Source of the DNA: Sialis fuliginosa
Lineage: Eukaryota > Arthropoda > Insecta > Megaloptera > Sialidae
DNA: 64,000 nt
Reading direction: 5' to 3'
NCBI GenBank assembly: GCA_961205875.1
Contig: OY540813.1
Coordinates: forward strand, 32,273,001-32,337,000
Below are positions 24,596-36,497 of this stretch, piece by piece (the first letter of the stretch is position 1; each line of letters starts with the position of its first letter). Both the position numbers and the translations under genes were made by a program. The notes beneath the pieces are model-generated. The model was given only the letters and a program-made list of their open reading frames with translations, was not told where the DNA came from and did not search any database.

Positions 24596-25506
24596 CAGGG
24601 CTGGCCAACCCGCGGCCCGCGACGCTCTTATGTGCGGCCCGCAGCCACATATGAAGAAATTATGTTTTTATAATGTTTATTTTAAGTATCAAGTGTATCA
24701 GAATGACTGAGGTTGGTTTTAATTTCCCATTGATTTCTTTAAAATATTGTTCTATTTATGTGACTTAACTATTCATTTTAATTGATAATTTTGTTTTATA
24801 ATATAACAAAAAAATTGAAATTTGAAATATTTTTGTCAATAAATAAAACCATTATTTATTAGTATTTTAAATACTTGATACAATACAGATATATTTTGTT
24901 GTTGATTAAATATTTTTTTAAAAATTTACTATGATTAAACAATTGCTTGTTTTTTTCCCACGGATCGTATGAGCCAAATTGCAACCCTTAATCGGTGACG
25001 GGGCGAAATATTGAGATTTTTTCGCTATTTATTTATTATACAAAATCATAAATATCTCGGTTTCTATGCGAGTTAGTGGGTAATTTTTTCTCTAAAACTC
25101 CTATACTTACGTAGAATTTTTCGCACCGGATCGAATAATATCAATTACTACCCTTCATCTGCGCCAAGGGGCGAAATATTGAAGGTCGGCTATATGTATA
25201 AAATCCTATGAAAAGTAGTTGTACATTTTTTATGTTAATACATTTCAGAGTTTAGGGATGGAGAGGGGTAAAAGTCATTATATTATAAAATTGATTATAT
25301 AAGTAATTTATTGGCTTTTTATTTATTGCATGATTATTAGTTCCGGAGATATAAGATTTCAAAGTGTTTCTACTTAAAAAATTGATGAAAAAAATTCAAA
25401 AGCGGAAAATCAAATTTTTTTACAAAATTTCTTATTTATATGCGGTCCTCGGAAAATTTTAGGTCGTCAATGCGGCCCGCGGTGCAATTTGGGTTGGCCA
25501 GGCCTG
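24596..25506. mobile_element. 911-bp hAT-type element, GCGGCCCGC family
   Basis: Begins CAGGGCTGGCCAACCCGCGG and ends TTGGGTTGGCCAGGCCTG, flanked by a perfect 8-bp duplication, ATCTAAAC (24588-24595 and 25507-25514). CGGCCCGC motifs mark both subterminal regions. The interior is AT-rich and non-coding. The ends closely resemble hAT elements widespread in animals. Confidence 0.9.
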
Positions 25507-25514
25507 ATCTAAAC

Positions 25515-26424
25515 ATTCGAACAGAATATTTCAAATCTAGCTCAATTATTATTACATTAGACGCACGTTGCCAAAGTTGTAAAAATATTTGAAAACTTTC
25601 GGCGTACTCATTAATGACCTGTAACTTTTTAAGATATATATTAAAATTCTTTAAAGATAACTTAAAAAAGAGATTTTAAACTTAAATTTCCTTTTTGAAA
25701 AATTTCATTATGGTCATTTGAATATTGCACAGTTTTTTTAGAAAATTAAAAAATTATTTTCATTTTGTTGACAAGTGTGTTTTATTTAATTTAATAGAAA
25801 CTAGTGAGTGCATATTCACAGGGGGGGTGGGGGTGAAGTTCACGTGGAATCACTTCCCTTCTCACCTCCTCGAGTTGGCGCCTAAGATTAAAAATAATAA
25901 GATCATGATTCGAATAACTTAAATTGAAATTACGTTAATATTATTTTGAACCTATGTAGGACGTAGGTACTTAATTAGTTTGATCACAAGAAGTTAATAT
26001 TAATTTATCAAATGGAATTTCATCTACAAATATAGTTATTAATTAAACCTGTAGATGCAGACTTTAAATTTAACTAACAATTGATTCTTCATTTTAAGAA
26101 TGCTTAATTAATATGCTAAGTAATTAAAATGTTTTATTATTTTGTGTGTTGTATTAAAAATTGTAGTATGTTTTAAATACTTTAATAAATATATTAAAAT
26201 GTATGTTTATTGATACACGATGTTAAAAAAAATTAGCACCCCAAAATAAATCGTTGGGATCGAGTTTAAGAGAAAATTTTTAAGTGTAAAAGATTTAGGC
26301 CTTAAAAAACTTGTCAAGATAACAAGATATTTTGGATTTTTTAGAATTCTTTACTCGCTTGAGAAAAAAAGTAGAATATATAAAAAAATTAAACCCTACG
26401 GTTTTTTTTTTAAATATGAATTTG
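25515..26424. other. Intronic AT-rich stretch with one G-rich patch
   Basis: No gene seen. A short GC-rich patch at 25818-25880 (CAGGGGGGGTGGGGGTG, then CACCTCCTCGAGTTGGCGCC) stands out from its surroundings and may be a transposon scrap. Confidence 0.35.
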
Positions 26425-26785
26425 CATATTTTTATACTTAGTTTTCGCTTGCTCTACACTCTACAGTTTAAAAATCCATTACTATAAATTTATGATATCA
26501 TGTGTACATTAAATTCATATGAGTTGGTAGTAACCTTCATCATCGGTTGAATTAACGGTAGATCAAATTTAAGTGGGTGGGTTGATATATTTACATATAA
26601 TATGTATATTTTATACGTAGTTTTTGCTTGTTCTACACTTATTAATTACTATAAATTTAAATGTGCACATATGTGTGTATTACTGTGTATGTATATTAAA
26701 CATATATTACATAGTTGGTAGCTATGAGTTTATTCTTCGTTGTCAGTTGAATTGTGAGTCAAAATTTAAGTTGGTGGGCTATAAA
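26425..26785 (+). repeat. Diverged duplication of a ~170-bp segment
   Basis: Two consecutive blocks share TTATAC(T/G)TAGTTTT(C/T)GCTTG, TCTACACT, TACTATAAATTTA, GTTGGTAG, TTGAATT and AATTTAAGT(G/T)GGTGG in order. The copies are diverged, so this is an old tandem duplication. Confidence 0.6.
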
Positions 26786-26859
26786 GAGGGTAATAATTTT
26801 CAATAAAAAATTTTCTGCTTTAGAAATTTCAATAAAAACAGAATTTTATCTATACAGGC

Positions 26860-27040
26860 TTGGTCATATCAGGTGGAACAAACTTGAACAGTTGATAGAG
26901 AAAAATATTTAAAAAAAATTCATATGAACATGTGTCCGAAAACTATTCGTGAAGGAGCTATAGACCGACCCCAAAAGATTTCGCCTAAAATTAGCTTTTA
27001 TTTAATATCTGGACAACCTGTGCGATACAGTAATGAAATT
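26860..27040 (+). repeat. Fragment of the TGTACAGGG foldback family
   Basis: Contains GGTCATATCAGGTGGAACAA, ACTTGAACAGTTGATAGAG and AACATGTGTCCGAAAACTAT, matching the left arm of 1061-1991. One arm only. Confidence 0.6.
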
Positions 27041-27102
27041 TGATATAATATAAATTTTACATTCTTGATCTAGGATTAAAAAATATCTGCCTTGGGAACC
27101 AC

Positions 27103-29732
27103 GGGACTTTCTTATACCTAACCTAACCTAACAGTGAATTGTATACGTGATTCTTTGTTTATTAAAACATTTCTAACAAAATAAAACAAAATGAATAATA
27201 TAGGTAATATTATTCTCTCCATTATATGTTATATAATGATGATTTTTTTTAATGTAATAACTGAAAAGGGATGTTTACTCTTGTAAATTTTTGGATTTTT
27301 GAAATAAGAAAAAAATGTTTTAGATAAAAAATGTCGAGTATGTTATTATCTATAATTTATTCCCCATACATTTTTTTCCAACATTTATGATTTAGCCAGA
27401 AAGAATTTTTTTATGTAATTATTTAGATTCACCTACACAGTTCACTCTCAGTATTACGTATAAGAAAGTCCCATGTTACCTACGGCAAATACACACACTG
27501 TTCAATCTCTGTAATACGTATAAGAAAGTCCCATGACACTCATGGTAGATATTTCTCCTCTGTTATGAACCATTTGAATTATAATAATTTTTTTTTTCAA
27601 AAATTCGTTTTTACAAAAAATGAATAGAACATAAATTATAGATATAGATATTACCTACATTTTTTAACTTGACCATTTTTCTCTATTTTGCACTGTTTCA
27701 GAGTAATTCGAAAAATTAAAAAATCAACGTAGGTAAACATCCGATCCGGTTGAAAGATCGTTTTCAAAAATAAGACGTTTTCTTCCCAGCCAAAAATTAA
27801 TCTTAAATATAAAATATCAGCCTTCTACGATTTGTCGTATTTGAGTTACAGCGCTTACAGACAGACAGACAGACAGACGGACAGACGGACACACAGACAT
27901 CATGGCGAAAATAGTCAGAATGGATTCAGGGAAGGTCAAAATAGATAATTCCGTCAAAATCCGGAGTTCGAAAAAAATCTGCTTCACTATACTTACTTAC
28001 TTATACTAATGTATATTTCATATACATTAGGGTGGTCGTTATTTCCCAAACTGCTCGGATCCTCGCTCCTACCCCCCAAAAAGTTAGTTTAGGACTATAA
28101 AAGAAGAAACCCGTCGCTAAAACTCCCAACAGTAGTCGCTAAACCCTGCCCGTTTATTACGATGTTATATTCGATAATTTTCCTAAAATTTTGTGGACAA
28201 TTATATTTGTAGTATATTGAAGAAACTTTGTTTCTCTATCGTTTAAGATGCTTAAAACATTTTTTTAACGTAAATATAACGTTCCAAATCCGGAAAAAAG
28301 CAAAAAATTAACCTTTTTTTGAGCTTTTTTGGAATTTTGAGAAATTGTCGAATTGTATTGGCCTAAACAAATGTTTCTACATTAAAGTTGACTTAAAGAC
28401 CTTTAATTTTTTTTTTTAAGATGTCTCTAAGTGATTTAGGTGCCGAGATATAATTGTTTAAATATAAAAAAAAATTTAAAAACGTAATCTTTTAACAACG
28501 AAATTACACTCATCCAAACAATTAAAGGAACAAGAAGTGCTGTATCTTTGTGAAAAATAGCCGTATCGAAATAAAACAAAAAGCATTTTAAAGCTTCAAG
28601 TTTCTAGTTTTGAGATTTTTTAGCATAATTTTTTTTGAGTTACGGTTATTGCGCAATCAAAAGAAATAGTGGGACACAAAAATTTTCCAATTAAAAAAAT
28701 TTTTTTTAAGGGTCCGCGGGCTCGGGAAATTTTTTTTCAGTTAAACCAATGCATTGGTCAGTTAACTTGTTTATTCAGCTTTAATTTGTTTTTTTTATTA
28801 AATCATAAGTTGCTGATACATTGATGATCGAAGACAATAGAATCATTTTTCATTTAAAGTCAGATATCTCGGCAAAAAAAAATTGATAGAGATCAAAAAA
28901 AAAAACAAGTTAAAGCTGAATAAGCAAGTTAACTGACCAATGCATTGGTTTAACTGAAAAAAAATTTCTCGAGCTTGCGGACCCTTAAAAAAATTTTAAA
29001 AATTGGAAAATTTTTGTGTTCCACTATTTCTTTTGATTGCGCGATAACCGTAACTCAAAAAAAATTATTCTAAAAAATCTCAAAACTAGAAACTTGAAGC
29101 TTTAAAATGCTTTTGTTTTATTTCGATACGGCCATTTTTCACAAAGATACAGCACTTCTTGTTCCTTTAATTGTTTGGATGAGTGTAATTTCGTTGTTAA
29201 AAGATTACGTTTTTAAATTTTTTTTTTATATTTAAACAATTATATCTCGGCACCTAAATCACTTAGAGACATCTTTAAAAAAAGAAATTAAAGGTCTTTA
29301 AGTCTACTTTAATGTAGTAACATTTTTTTAGGCCAATACAATTCGACAATTTCTCAAAATTCCAAAAAAGCTCAAAAAAGGTTAATTTTTCGCTTTTTTC
29401 CGGATTTGGAACGTCATATTTACGTTAAAATTTTTTTTTAAGCATCTTAAACGATAGAGAAACAAAGTTTCTTCAATATACTACAAATATAATTGTCCAC
29501 AAAATTTTAGGAAAATTTTATAACGTCCTTATCACGCATTATCGAATATAACATCGTAATAATGCGAAAAAACGGTTTTTTGAAAACGGGCAGGGTTTAG
29601 CGACTACTGTTGGGAGTTTTAGCGACGGGTTTCTTCTTTTATAGTCCTAAACTAACTTTTTGGGGGGCAGGAACGAGGATCCGAGCAGTTTGGGAAATAA
29701 CGACCACCCTAATATACATGGTATAAGAAAGT
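27103..29732 (+). mobile_element. 0.9-kb AGAAAGTCCC repeat, copy B, split by a nested foldback
   Basis: Starts GGGACTTTCTTATACCTAAC as in copy A and is interrupted after TTTCATATACAT by the 1,684-bp element at 28028-29711. It then finishes with GGTATAAGAAAGT at 29732. Copies A and C supply uninterrupted versions of the split site. Confidence 0.8.
28028..29711. mobile_element. 1,684-bp hAT-type foldback element
   Basis: Termini TAGGGTGGTCGTTATTTCCC and the complement ending CGACCACCCTA, flanked by a perfect 8-bp duplication, ATATACAT (28020-28027 and 29712-29719). Arms of roughly 800 bp pair almost throughout; the left arm lacks a short stretch present near 29530-29585. The unpaired centre is only about 95 bp (28800-28894). 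No coding sequence. TAGGG ends plus an 8-bp duplication point to mobilisation by a hAT transposase. Confidence 0.9.
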
Positions 29733-29837
29733 AAAAATATTACTACCTAAACGACTAATGCTGGAAGGATAAAATATAATCAGTGTAGATTTTCGTCTGG
29801 GATGACAATCACATTATTTTTAAAACGATCACTAAAC

Positions 29838-30629
29838 CGGAAACGGATGTTTACTCTTGTAAATTTTTGGATTTTTGAATTATTTTTGAAATAAGAAAAA
29901 AATGTTTTAGATAAAAAATGTCGAGTATGTTATTATCTATAATTTATTCCCCATACATTTTTTTCCAACATTTATGATTTAGCCAGAAAGAATTTTTTAT
30001 GTAATTATTTAGATTCACCTACACAGTTCACTCTCAGTATTACGTATAAGAAAGTCCCATGTTACCTACGGCAAATACACACACTGTTCAATCTCTGTAA
30101 TACGTATAAGAAAGTCCCATGACACCCATGGCAGATATTTCTCCTCTGTTATGAACCATTTGAATTATAATAATTTTTTTTTTTCAAAAATTCGTTTTTA
30201 CAAAAAAATGAATAGAACATAAATTATAGATATAGATATTACCTACATTTTTTAACTTGACCATTTTTCTCTATTTTGCACTGTTTCAGAGTAATTCGAA
30301 AAATTAAAAAATCAACGTAGGTAAACATCCGTATCTGGTTGAAAGATCGTTTTCAAAAATAGGACGTTTTCTTCCCAGCCAAAAATTAATCTTAAATATA
30401 AAATATCAGCCTTCTACGATTTGTCGTATTTGAGTTACAGCGCTTACAGACAGACAGACAGACAGACAGACAGACGGACACACAGACATCATGGCGAAAA
30501 TAGTCAGAATGGATTCAGGGAAGGTCAAAATAGATAATTCCGTCAAAATCCGGAGTTCGAAAAAAATCTGCTTCACTATACTTACTTACTTATACTAATG
30601 TATATTTCATATACATGGTATAAGAAAGT
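29838..30629 (+). mobile_element. 0.9-kb AGAAAGTCCC repeat, copy C (5' truncated)
   Basis: Aligns with copies A and B from AAACGGATGTTTACTCTTG to the end CATGGTATAAGAAAGT, but lacks the TAACCTAACCTAAC start. It has an expanded (GACA)n tract near 30447-30475. Confidence 0.75.
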
Positions 30630-31314
30630 AATAAGAAATCGATAAATAGCAATTTATAGTTTCGTTTTTAGTCAAATTAGTAAAGTACCATATGTATTAC
30701 AGTAATACAACTGGCCTTAGGTCTATGAGGACACGTATTAGGAGAATATAAATTTATTTTGTGTAATTCGAAGCATCCATATTAAGTGAAATTTTATAGT
30801 ACGATCTTTACTATCGTATTTTTCGTAAACGGTTAATCTTATGACAAATTAACATATAACTAAGTATATTTGTTTATTTTGTGTTGTATGACCTTATAAA
30901 AGTGCCATAGGAAAAAATTTAAGAACAAAAAATACTAGATAAAAATGATCATATGAATTTTTTTGCTGGGAATATTTTTTTCGATCAACTGTTCACCTGA
31001 TATGACTCAGTCTGTATATTCGAATTATGTACATTATTAAGGTAGTTTGCACAAAAGCAACAAAACATAAACTCTCGCAAATACAACTTTTCAGCTCGTG
31101 TTGGTAAAATTAGCAACTTTTTGGATACTGATTCTATTTTGTTGGTATTTTTTATCATAAAATTCAAGACTCGTATCAAGTCGGTAATATCAAAGGGTTT
31201 GAAACATAGTCCGTTTAGTAGAAGTGCATAAATTGAACAAATCTTTCAAATGGATCTTTGGGAGTAACTTTGATATAAGTCCTTTTTAAGTTAAAGTATT
31301 CATTATTTGTAAAC

Positions 31315-31595
31315 TAGCGTATTGGACCCGATGTTACCCGAGGATATAAATTTAATCTGTAATAAACCTATTAAACATTCTTATCACTTATCGCTAACTA
31401 TTTACGTAGCGCACGCGAAGATACTTCGCCTACGATTTGTTTTTTTTCGCTTTGAAAACACAAAATATTCACAAATTATACACCCTAAACCTTTCTTGTG
31501 AAATACTCTATCCATTAATGAAAATCGGGATAAAATTTGTTCAGTAGTTACTGACAATGAGACAGACGCGGCGAGAACATTGTTTTATTCTATGT
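31315..31595 (+). repeat. Retroposon-like tail fragment
   Basis: Contains GTATTGGACCCGATGTTACC, ACGTAGCGCACGCGAAGATA, AATGAAAATCGGGATAAAAT and GTTACTGACAATGAGACAGA. The ATCGGG...TTCAGTAGTT...GACAGAC order is typical of insect non-LTR or SINE tails. No coding part. Confidence 0.45.
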
Positions 31596-31599
31596 ATAC

Positions 31600-32121
31600 C
31601 CATTTTAAGTGCACACCTCTGATAACTTTTTATGGTGAAATGTTATCAAAAAACTTTTTAGATAAAAGTTGCACAGTTTGGAGGGGGACAGAGACGTACT
31701 CCGATGAATTTTTATTAGGTGGCGTTTTCAAGGTCACATGAAAGTCAACATCATTTTTTTAAATGAGAACCTATATTTTTTATTCTCTAAATACACATTT
31801 TTTATACTAGTAATTTTTATCTAAAGTTGATGGTTTCTGAGTAAAAAATTATTGAAAGTTCAATCTCGAATTATTTTGTTAGATATCTCAGAAAGATTAA
31901 TTTGTTTAAAAAATATTTTCAATGAAAGATTCGTGTTTTTTCACATAGAATAAAATTACTAAATAAAAAATATAGGTTCTCATTACCTTGAAAACGCCAC
32001 CTAACAAAAATTCATCAGAGTACGTCTCTGTCCCCCTCCAAATTGTGCAACTTTTATCTGAAAAGTTTTTTGATAATATTTTACAATAAAAAGTTATCAG
32101 AGGTGTGCACTTAAAATGGGT
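31600..32121. mobile_element. 522-bp foldback element
   Basis: Ends ACCCATTTTAAGTGCACACC and GGTGTGCACTTAAAATGGGT. Arms of over 150 bp include GGGGACAGAGACGTACTC, a match to its complement GAGTACGTCTCTGTCCCC, and TAGGTGGCGTTTTCAAGG. The core shares AAAGATTCGTGTTTTTTCAC with 10030. The minus-strand open frame at 31906-32124 spans an arm and is not a gene. Confidence 0.75.
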
Positions 32122-32729
32122 CATCCTGTACAGTTTTGAAAGATTTATTATGTGATAATATTAAATAATTAATAGAAAACTAGAGATTCTGACATAAGCA
32201 GCGCATGTGTACAAAGCTAAGGTCCTGTGGAAACGTATTTTTAATTTTGTTTTCAAAATTTACAATTGTTTTTTTTACTATTTTGTTTAATGTTTTTGAA
32301 AAAAAAACAGTTACTTTGATGGAAAAATGTTTTTACGTATATGTGTATGTCATATGTCGCTATAATTTTTGTTAATATTAAGGCAGTATTGCGTTGTGAC
32401 GCCTAAAATTTTAAGCATATTACAGGATTTTTTTGCGGTCAAACCGGACACTTCGAAAAAGAGGTGGTTATTATTACAATTAATTATAATTTATGCAAAG
32501 AATAATGTAGAACCTGCTTTATAAATATTTGAAAAATAATGATATCAACAAATTCTGTATAAAAATAAAACTCATCACGACCCCTTATCCTTATAAACTC
32601 TGAATTTGTGAAGAAGCTCTTGTATAAAATATAAATTACGCGTAAATAAATGAGACGTGACAACAGATCAAATTTAAACGCCCCCTTGAACGCAGTATGT
32701 TTACATTATGTATATAAAGACGCCGTTAC

Positions 32730-32818
32730 CTGCTATTTTGGAGTCGTACGCTACGCCTACACCGCATACACCATTGTCTCTGGCGGCGGCGACTTCGCCA
32801 GCGCACCGGGTACCATGG
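32730..32818 (-). CDS. amon: PC2/amontillado exon with the catalytic His (internal, partial gene)
   Basis: Internal exon of prohormone convertase 2, a Ca-dependent subtilisin-family endoprotease that cleaves neuropeptide and hormone precursors at paired basic residues in dense-core secretory vesicles. On the minus strand, a TTACAG acceptor is followed by one base completing a codon, 29 whole codons and one base of a split Gly codon before a GTAAC donor. The translation starts HGTRCAGEV and ends GVAYDSKIA, the conserved block around the active-site His of kexin/furin/PC proteases. The split Gly (G|GT) is completed exactly by the exon at 22666-22841, across a 9,888-bp intron. The preceding exon, which should carry the catalytic Asp, was not found up to position 64000. 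The family is certain; PC2 identity rests on the exon at 14157-14369. Confidence 0.95.
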
Positions 32819-32949
32819 CTGTAACATAGAAAAGTTGTTAATACATTATTTTTTTTTTAAAACACTCACAAACACCAACACCCATAACACATTACGATAT
32901 TACTGAGTTGCTGGACTAGGACCAAGCCTGCCGACAGCATATTTGTGAA

Positions 32950-33621
32950 TAGGGGTGTACCGGAATTCCGGTCCGGCCGGATTTAAAGATTTTATTCTGG
33001 TTCCGGTTCCGGCCGGAACTAGGAAATTCCGGCCGGACTCCGCCGGAATTTTTAATTTTATTTCTACATTCTACTATTGTGTTCCTTAAGTCGTTAAGTA
33101 TTACCTAAATTTAAGTCCTAGTCAAAGTGATACTTTAGTTCCACTTAAACTGAAAACTGTACACAAAAATGAATATTTTAAACATTTTTGATAAAATTAT
33201 TGATGGCAATGATGCAGATATCATAAGTATAATAGTTTATGGCATTTCAAGCCAAGTTTATTATAGATATAACCATTTTCAAATCAAAATTAACCTTTTT
33301 AAAACTCTTTCGTTTAACAAAGCCTCCAGTGTATGCATTTATAACTCGTTTGAAAAATAGACTCGAATATTTATATGGCATGTTAGTAGTATTTTTTAAA
33401 ACTAATATAAAAAAGAACAAAAATTATAATACTTTGAAATTTCATATATTTAATATAGGTATTAATAGTTTCTCTTTTTGCGTATAACTTGCTCCTCTCT
33501 TGTGACATTTCTGTGTATTACTGAATATTTTTTGGATGATCAAATGCACAATTTATATCCAAAATTAATTATATTGACATAAACCAAGGTTTAATTACCT
33601 TGATGATAAGATAGACCTGTG
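32950..33621 (+). mobile_element. CCGG-rich hAT-like element, copy 2 (inverted relative to copy 1)
   Basis: Starts TAGGGGTGTACCGGAATTCC and continues with CCGG-rich text, then AT-rich sequence nearly identical to the complement of 29-664. Another CCGG cluster at 34158-34195 (TTCCGGCCGGAATTCCGG) may be its other end, giving an element of about 1.25 kb. The overlapping open frames at 33169-33487 have no recognisable product. Confidence 0.65.
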
Positions 33622-34948
33622 TACAATTAGATAAGGAACAGAAATAAGTTTGAGTAGTGAGACCGGGTATAAGAGATTCTCAAATAACAGTATTTTTGTA
33701 AAAAAAAAACAACATAATTTTATATTTTATTTTTAACAAAAACAATTTTTTTACTTTATATTTTAGATATATTTAATTTAAATGATTACATTAATAAACC
33801 ATCATAAAATAAATTTTTAGTAATACAAGATATGTAATATAAATGATATTTAATTATTGATCTTTTTTTGGAAAAATATTATTTGTTCCCCATTTATGGG
33901 TAACATTTTAGATATATTTAATTATTTCTAAATATCTAATTTACCACCTTCGATTTTATCCTTTTATAATTTATAATCGAAAAAAACGTATGATAAACAT
34001 TTTATTATAAACAACAATTTTGTGGAATGTAATGTACCTCATTCCTATACTATTTAAAATAATTAATAGTATTGATACAAAACGTAACCTATGTATAAAA
34101 CATTTATATTTATATTCTTTATTTGTTAATATTTCATAGAGATTTTTTTTGAAAAAATTCCGTTTCCGGCCGGAATTCCGGCCGGATTTTTTCCGTGAGT
34201 ATATATATTTTTTAAATCAAATACTTCAACCAAATATCATTCGTAATGCAGCTATGGGTCCTAATTGAACTAAAAATTATAGTTAAGTACCATTTCGCCA
34301 ATTTTCATTCGATTACGTTAAAATTTTAACAAAATAAAGAAGATAAATGAAGCTACTTTAGTAAATTGCATTAAAATTAGACAACAATTGTTTGTGTAAC
34401 AGCACTTTGAATTTTGAAAATTGCCGAATTTTGGCTTAAAAATCGATTTTTGTTTGTTTAATTAAAACATGATTTTCGAAGTTTATAACTTTATGAATGT
34501 GTATGATTAAATTTTTTTTTAGTTTTCTTGTAGTTTTCGAAATAAGCAATGAAAGATACAAAAATAAGATTCTTTTTATGTAGGTAAAGTTAATTAATGT
34601 GTTAGGTTAGGTTATCATAATAATAAGAGATTTTTTTAATTCTTCTTCATAAATAATACATCTTATGATTGCATTAACATAAAACTCAATGAAAGCGACA
34701 ATTCAAGGAATTTAAATATGTAAACGTTTTGTTATTATTAAAATCTTGGTTTAACAAGATTTCGCGCCAGTTCATAAACGGTGTCGAGTTGTATTTTCAG
34801 ATAGTAACGATAATTCTGATGAAAAAATATAAAAAAATATTGTACCTTTTCAATAAAATCAAATAAAAATAAAATTAAAAATAATCAAAATCTTATAGTA
34901 TGTTCATGTAACTTTATATTAGTTCATTTTAAAATCGATTATTTTGTG
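33622..34948. other. Intronic or upstream AT-rich stretch
   Basis: No gene recognised. It includes the CCGG cluster at 34158-34195, possibly the far end of the element starting at 32950. The remainder is AT-rich with no paired structure noticed. Confidence 0.4.
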
Positions 34949-34956
34949 TTCTAAAC

Positions 34957-35162
34957 TAGCGGTTCTTAAACTTATGTGGTATAGGGACCCTCATTTGAAC
35001 AATTATTTTGCAGGGACCCTTCCTGACAGAAAAACAAAGAAGGTCGTTAAAAATACTAATTAATTATTGGTAAATAGAAATGTAAAAGTACTTTAATGTA
35101 TACCAAATATGTTTCACGGACCCCTGCCAAAAGTTCAGCAGATCCTAGTTTAAGAATCGCTG
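34957..35162. mobile_element. 206-bp hAT-type MITE
   Basis: Ends TAGCGGTTCTTAAACTTATG and CTAGTTTAAGAATCGCTG, flanked by a perfect 8-bp duplication, TTCTAAAC (34949-34956 and 35163-35170). Internal AGGGACCCT and CACGGACCCCTGCC match the scrap at 42221-42340. Non-coding. Confidence 0.92.
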
Positions 35163-35332
35163 TTCTAAACGGTTAATAGTTTTTTTAACGTACGTATTCA
35201 TGGTAGGTAGATTAATAAATAATCTGTGAAAGTTTTAATATTTTCATAAAAAAAACGGTACACCCACGTCTTAAAGCGGAATGATGCGTTTCATCGCAGC
35301 AAATTCAACGCGATTTTTTATATATTTCAGCA

Positions 35333-36497
35333 GTGGTGGGACTAAAGGGGGCGCCCACCTCGGGCGGCACTTTGCTAGGTGCCGCAAATTTTGAAAAAAA
35401 AAGATTAAATATACAGGGTGATTCAGCGCTGTCGTGCCAAACTTGAACAGTAAATTATGAAAACAATTTTAATCAAAAAACATTATATGAACATTGAACA
35501 TGTGTCCGGAAATTTTTCGTAAGGAGGCTACAGCCCTCCAAAGATGTTATTCAAAATTAGTTTTTATTTAATATCTGGAGACCCCATTGTGCTAAAGTTA
35601 TGAAATTTGATACAGGGTTTAGTATTAATAAGGGTTATCGATTTCCAGTATTGAGCAATTATAATTTAGATCAGGGCTGTATGGGTCCAATTGACCCATC
35701 GATTTTTATCTAGTATTTTTTTTCCTGAATTAGACATTTCAATAAGATTGTAGGGCACAAAATACACAAAAATATACTTTGCTCATTTATCATAGGATAA
35801 ACCGTTTACGAGAAATATCGATGCAGAAGAAAGGATGCAGAATTTTAGTTAATACGGATGCTTCAAATTACAAAAAATATTTTTATATTCTTGTTCTATG
35901 ATAAAAAATAAGACAAAAAAGTAATAAAAATATACCTCCAAAAATTCATCCTTACCAACTAATAGCCATTTTAAGTATCGCTTTCTAGTTATATTAGTAA
36001 ATTACTCGCAACATTAATAGAACTGGCTATAGGTCTAAGAGGACACGTATTACGTATTAGGTGATACATGTACATGAACTTTTTTCTTATCTTTAATGAA
36101 AGAACAGGAATATAAATTTATTTTGTTTAATTTGAAGCATCCGTATTAAGTAAAATTCTGCATGTTTTCTTTTGCATCGATATTGCTCGTAAACGGTTTA
36201 TCCTATGATAAATGAGCAAAGTATATTTTTCTGTATTACATACAACCCTGGTAAAAATTACTATTGATTGATACTGGATATAGATAACACATATTAATAC
36301 TAAACACTGTATCAAATTTCATAACTATAGCACAATGGGTTCTCAAGATATTAAATAAAAACTAATTTTAATTAAAATCTTTGGAGAACTGTAGCCCCCT
36401 CATGACAAATTTTCGGATACATGTTTATCAAATAGTGTAGGAGAGGGGAGCAGCAAATTTGCCATCTGGGTAACAGAAAATTACGGCACGCCACTGC
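35333..36497. mobile_element. Composite: GCGCCCACCTCGGGCGGC-type element enclosing a foldback
   Basis: The left edge CAGTGGTGGGACTAAAG and right edge TTACGGCACGCCACTG resemble the ends of the hAT-type MITE at 16751. They enclose the foldback at 35412-36427. The 8-bp flanks are not convincingly duplicated, so the outer boundary is tentative. Confidence 0.45.
35412..36427. mobile_element. Foldback of the TACAGGG family
   Basis: The left arm starts TACAGGGTGATTCAGC and has AACATGTGTCCGGAAATTTT, CCATTGTGCTAAAGTTATG and GGGTTATCGATTTCCAGTAT. The right arm repeats these in reverse complement (for example CATAACTATAGCACAATGGG). Arms are about 210-280 bp and the centre carries two more inverted CGTAAACGG segments (35800 and 36190). 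Related to 1061-1991. Confidence 0.65.

Larger units (their letters stand above)
22842..32729 (-). other. PC2 intron between His-block exon and next exon (9,888 bp)
   Basis: Intron defined by the GTAAC donor at its upper end and the GATGTAG acceptor at its lower end, read on the minus strand. It holds a 282-bp inverted-repeat element (24091-24372), a hAT-type element (24596-25506), a duplicated block (26425-26785), two copies of a 0.9-kb repeat, one of them split by a 1.7-kb foldback (27103-30629), a retroposon-like tail (31315-31595) and a half-kb foldback (31600-32121). No other coding exon was recognised inside it. Confidence 0.9.
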
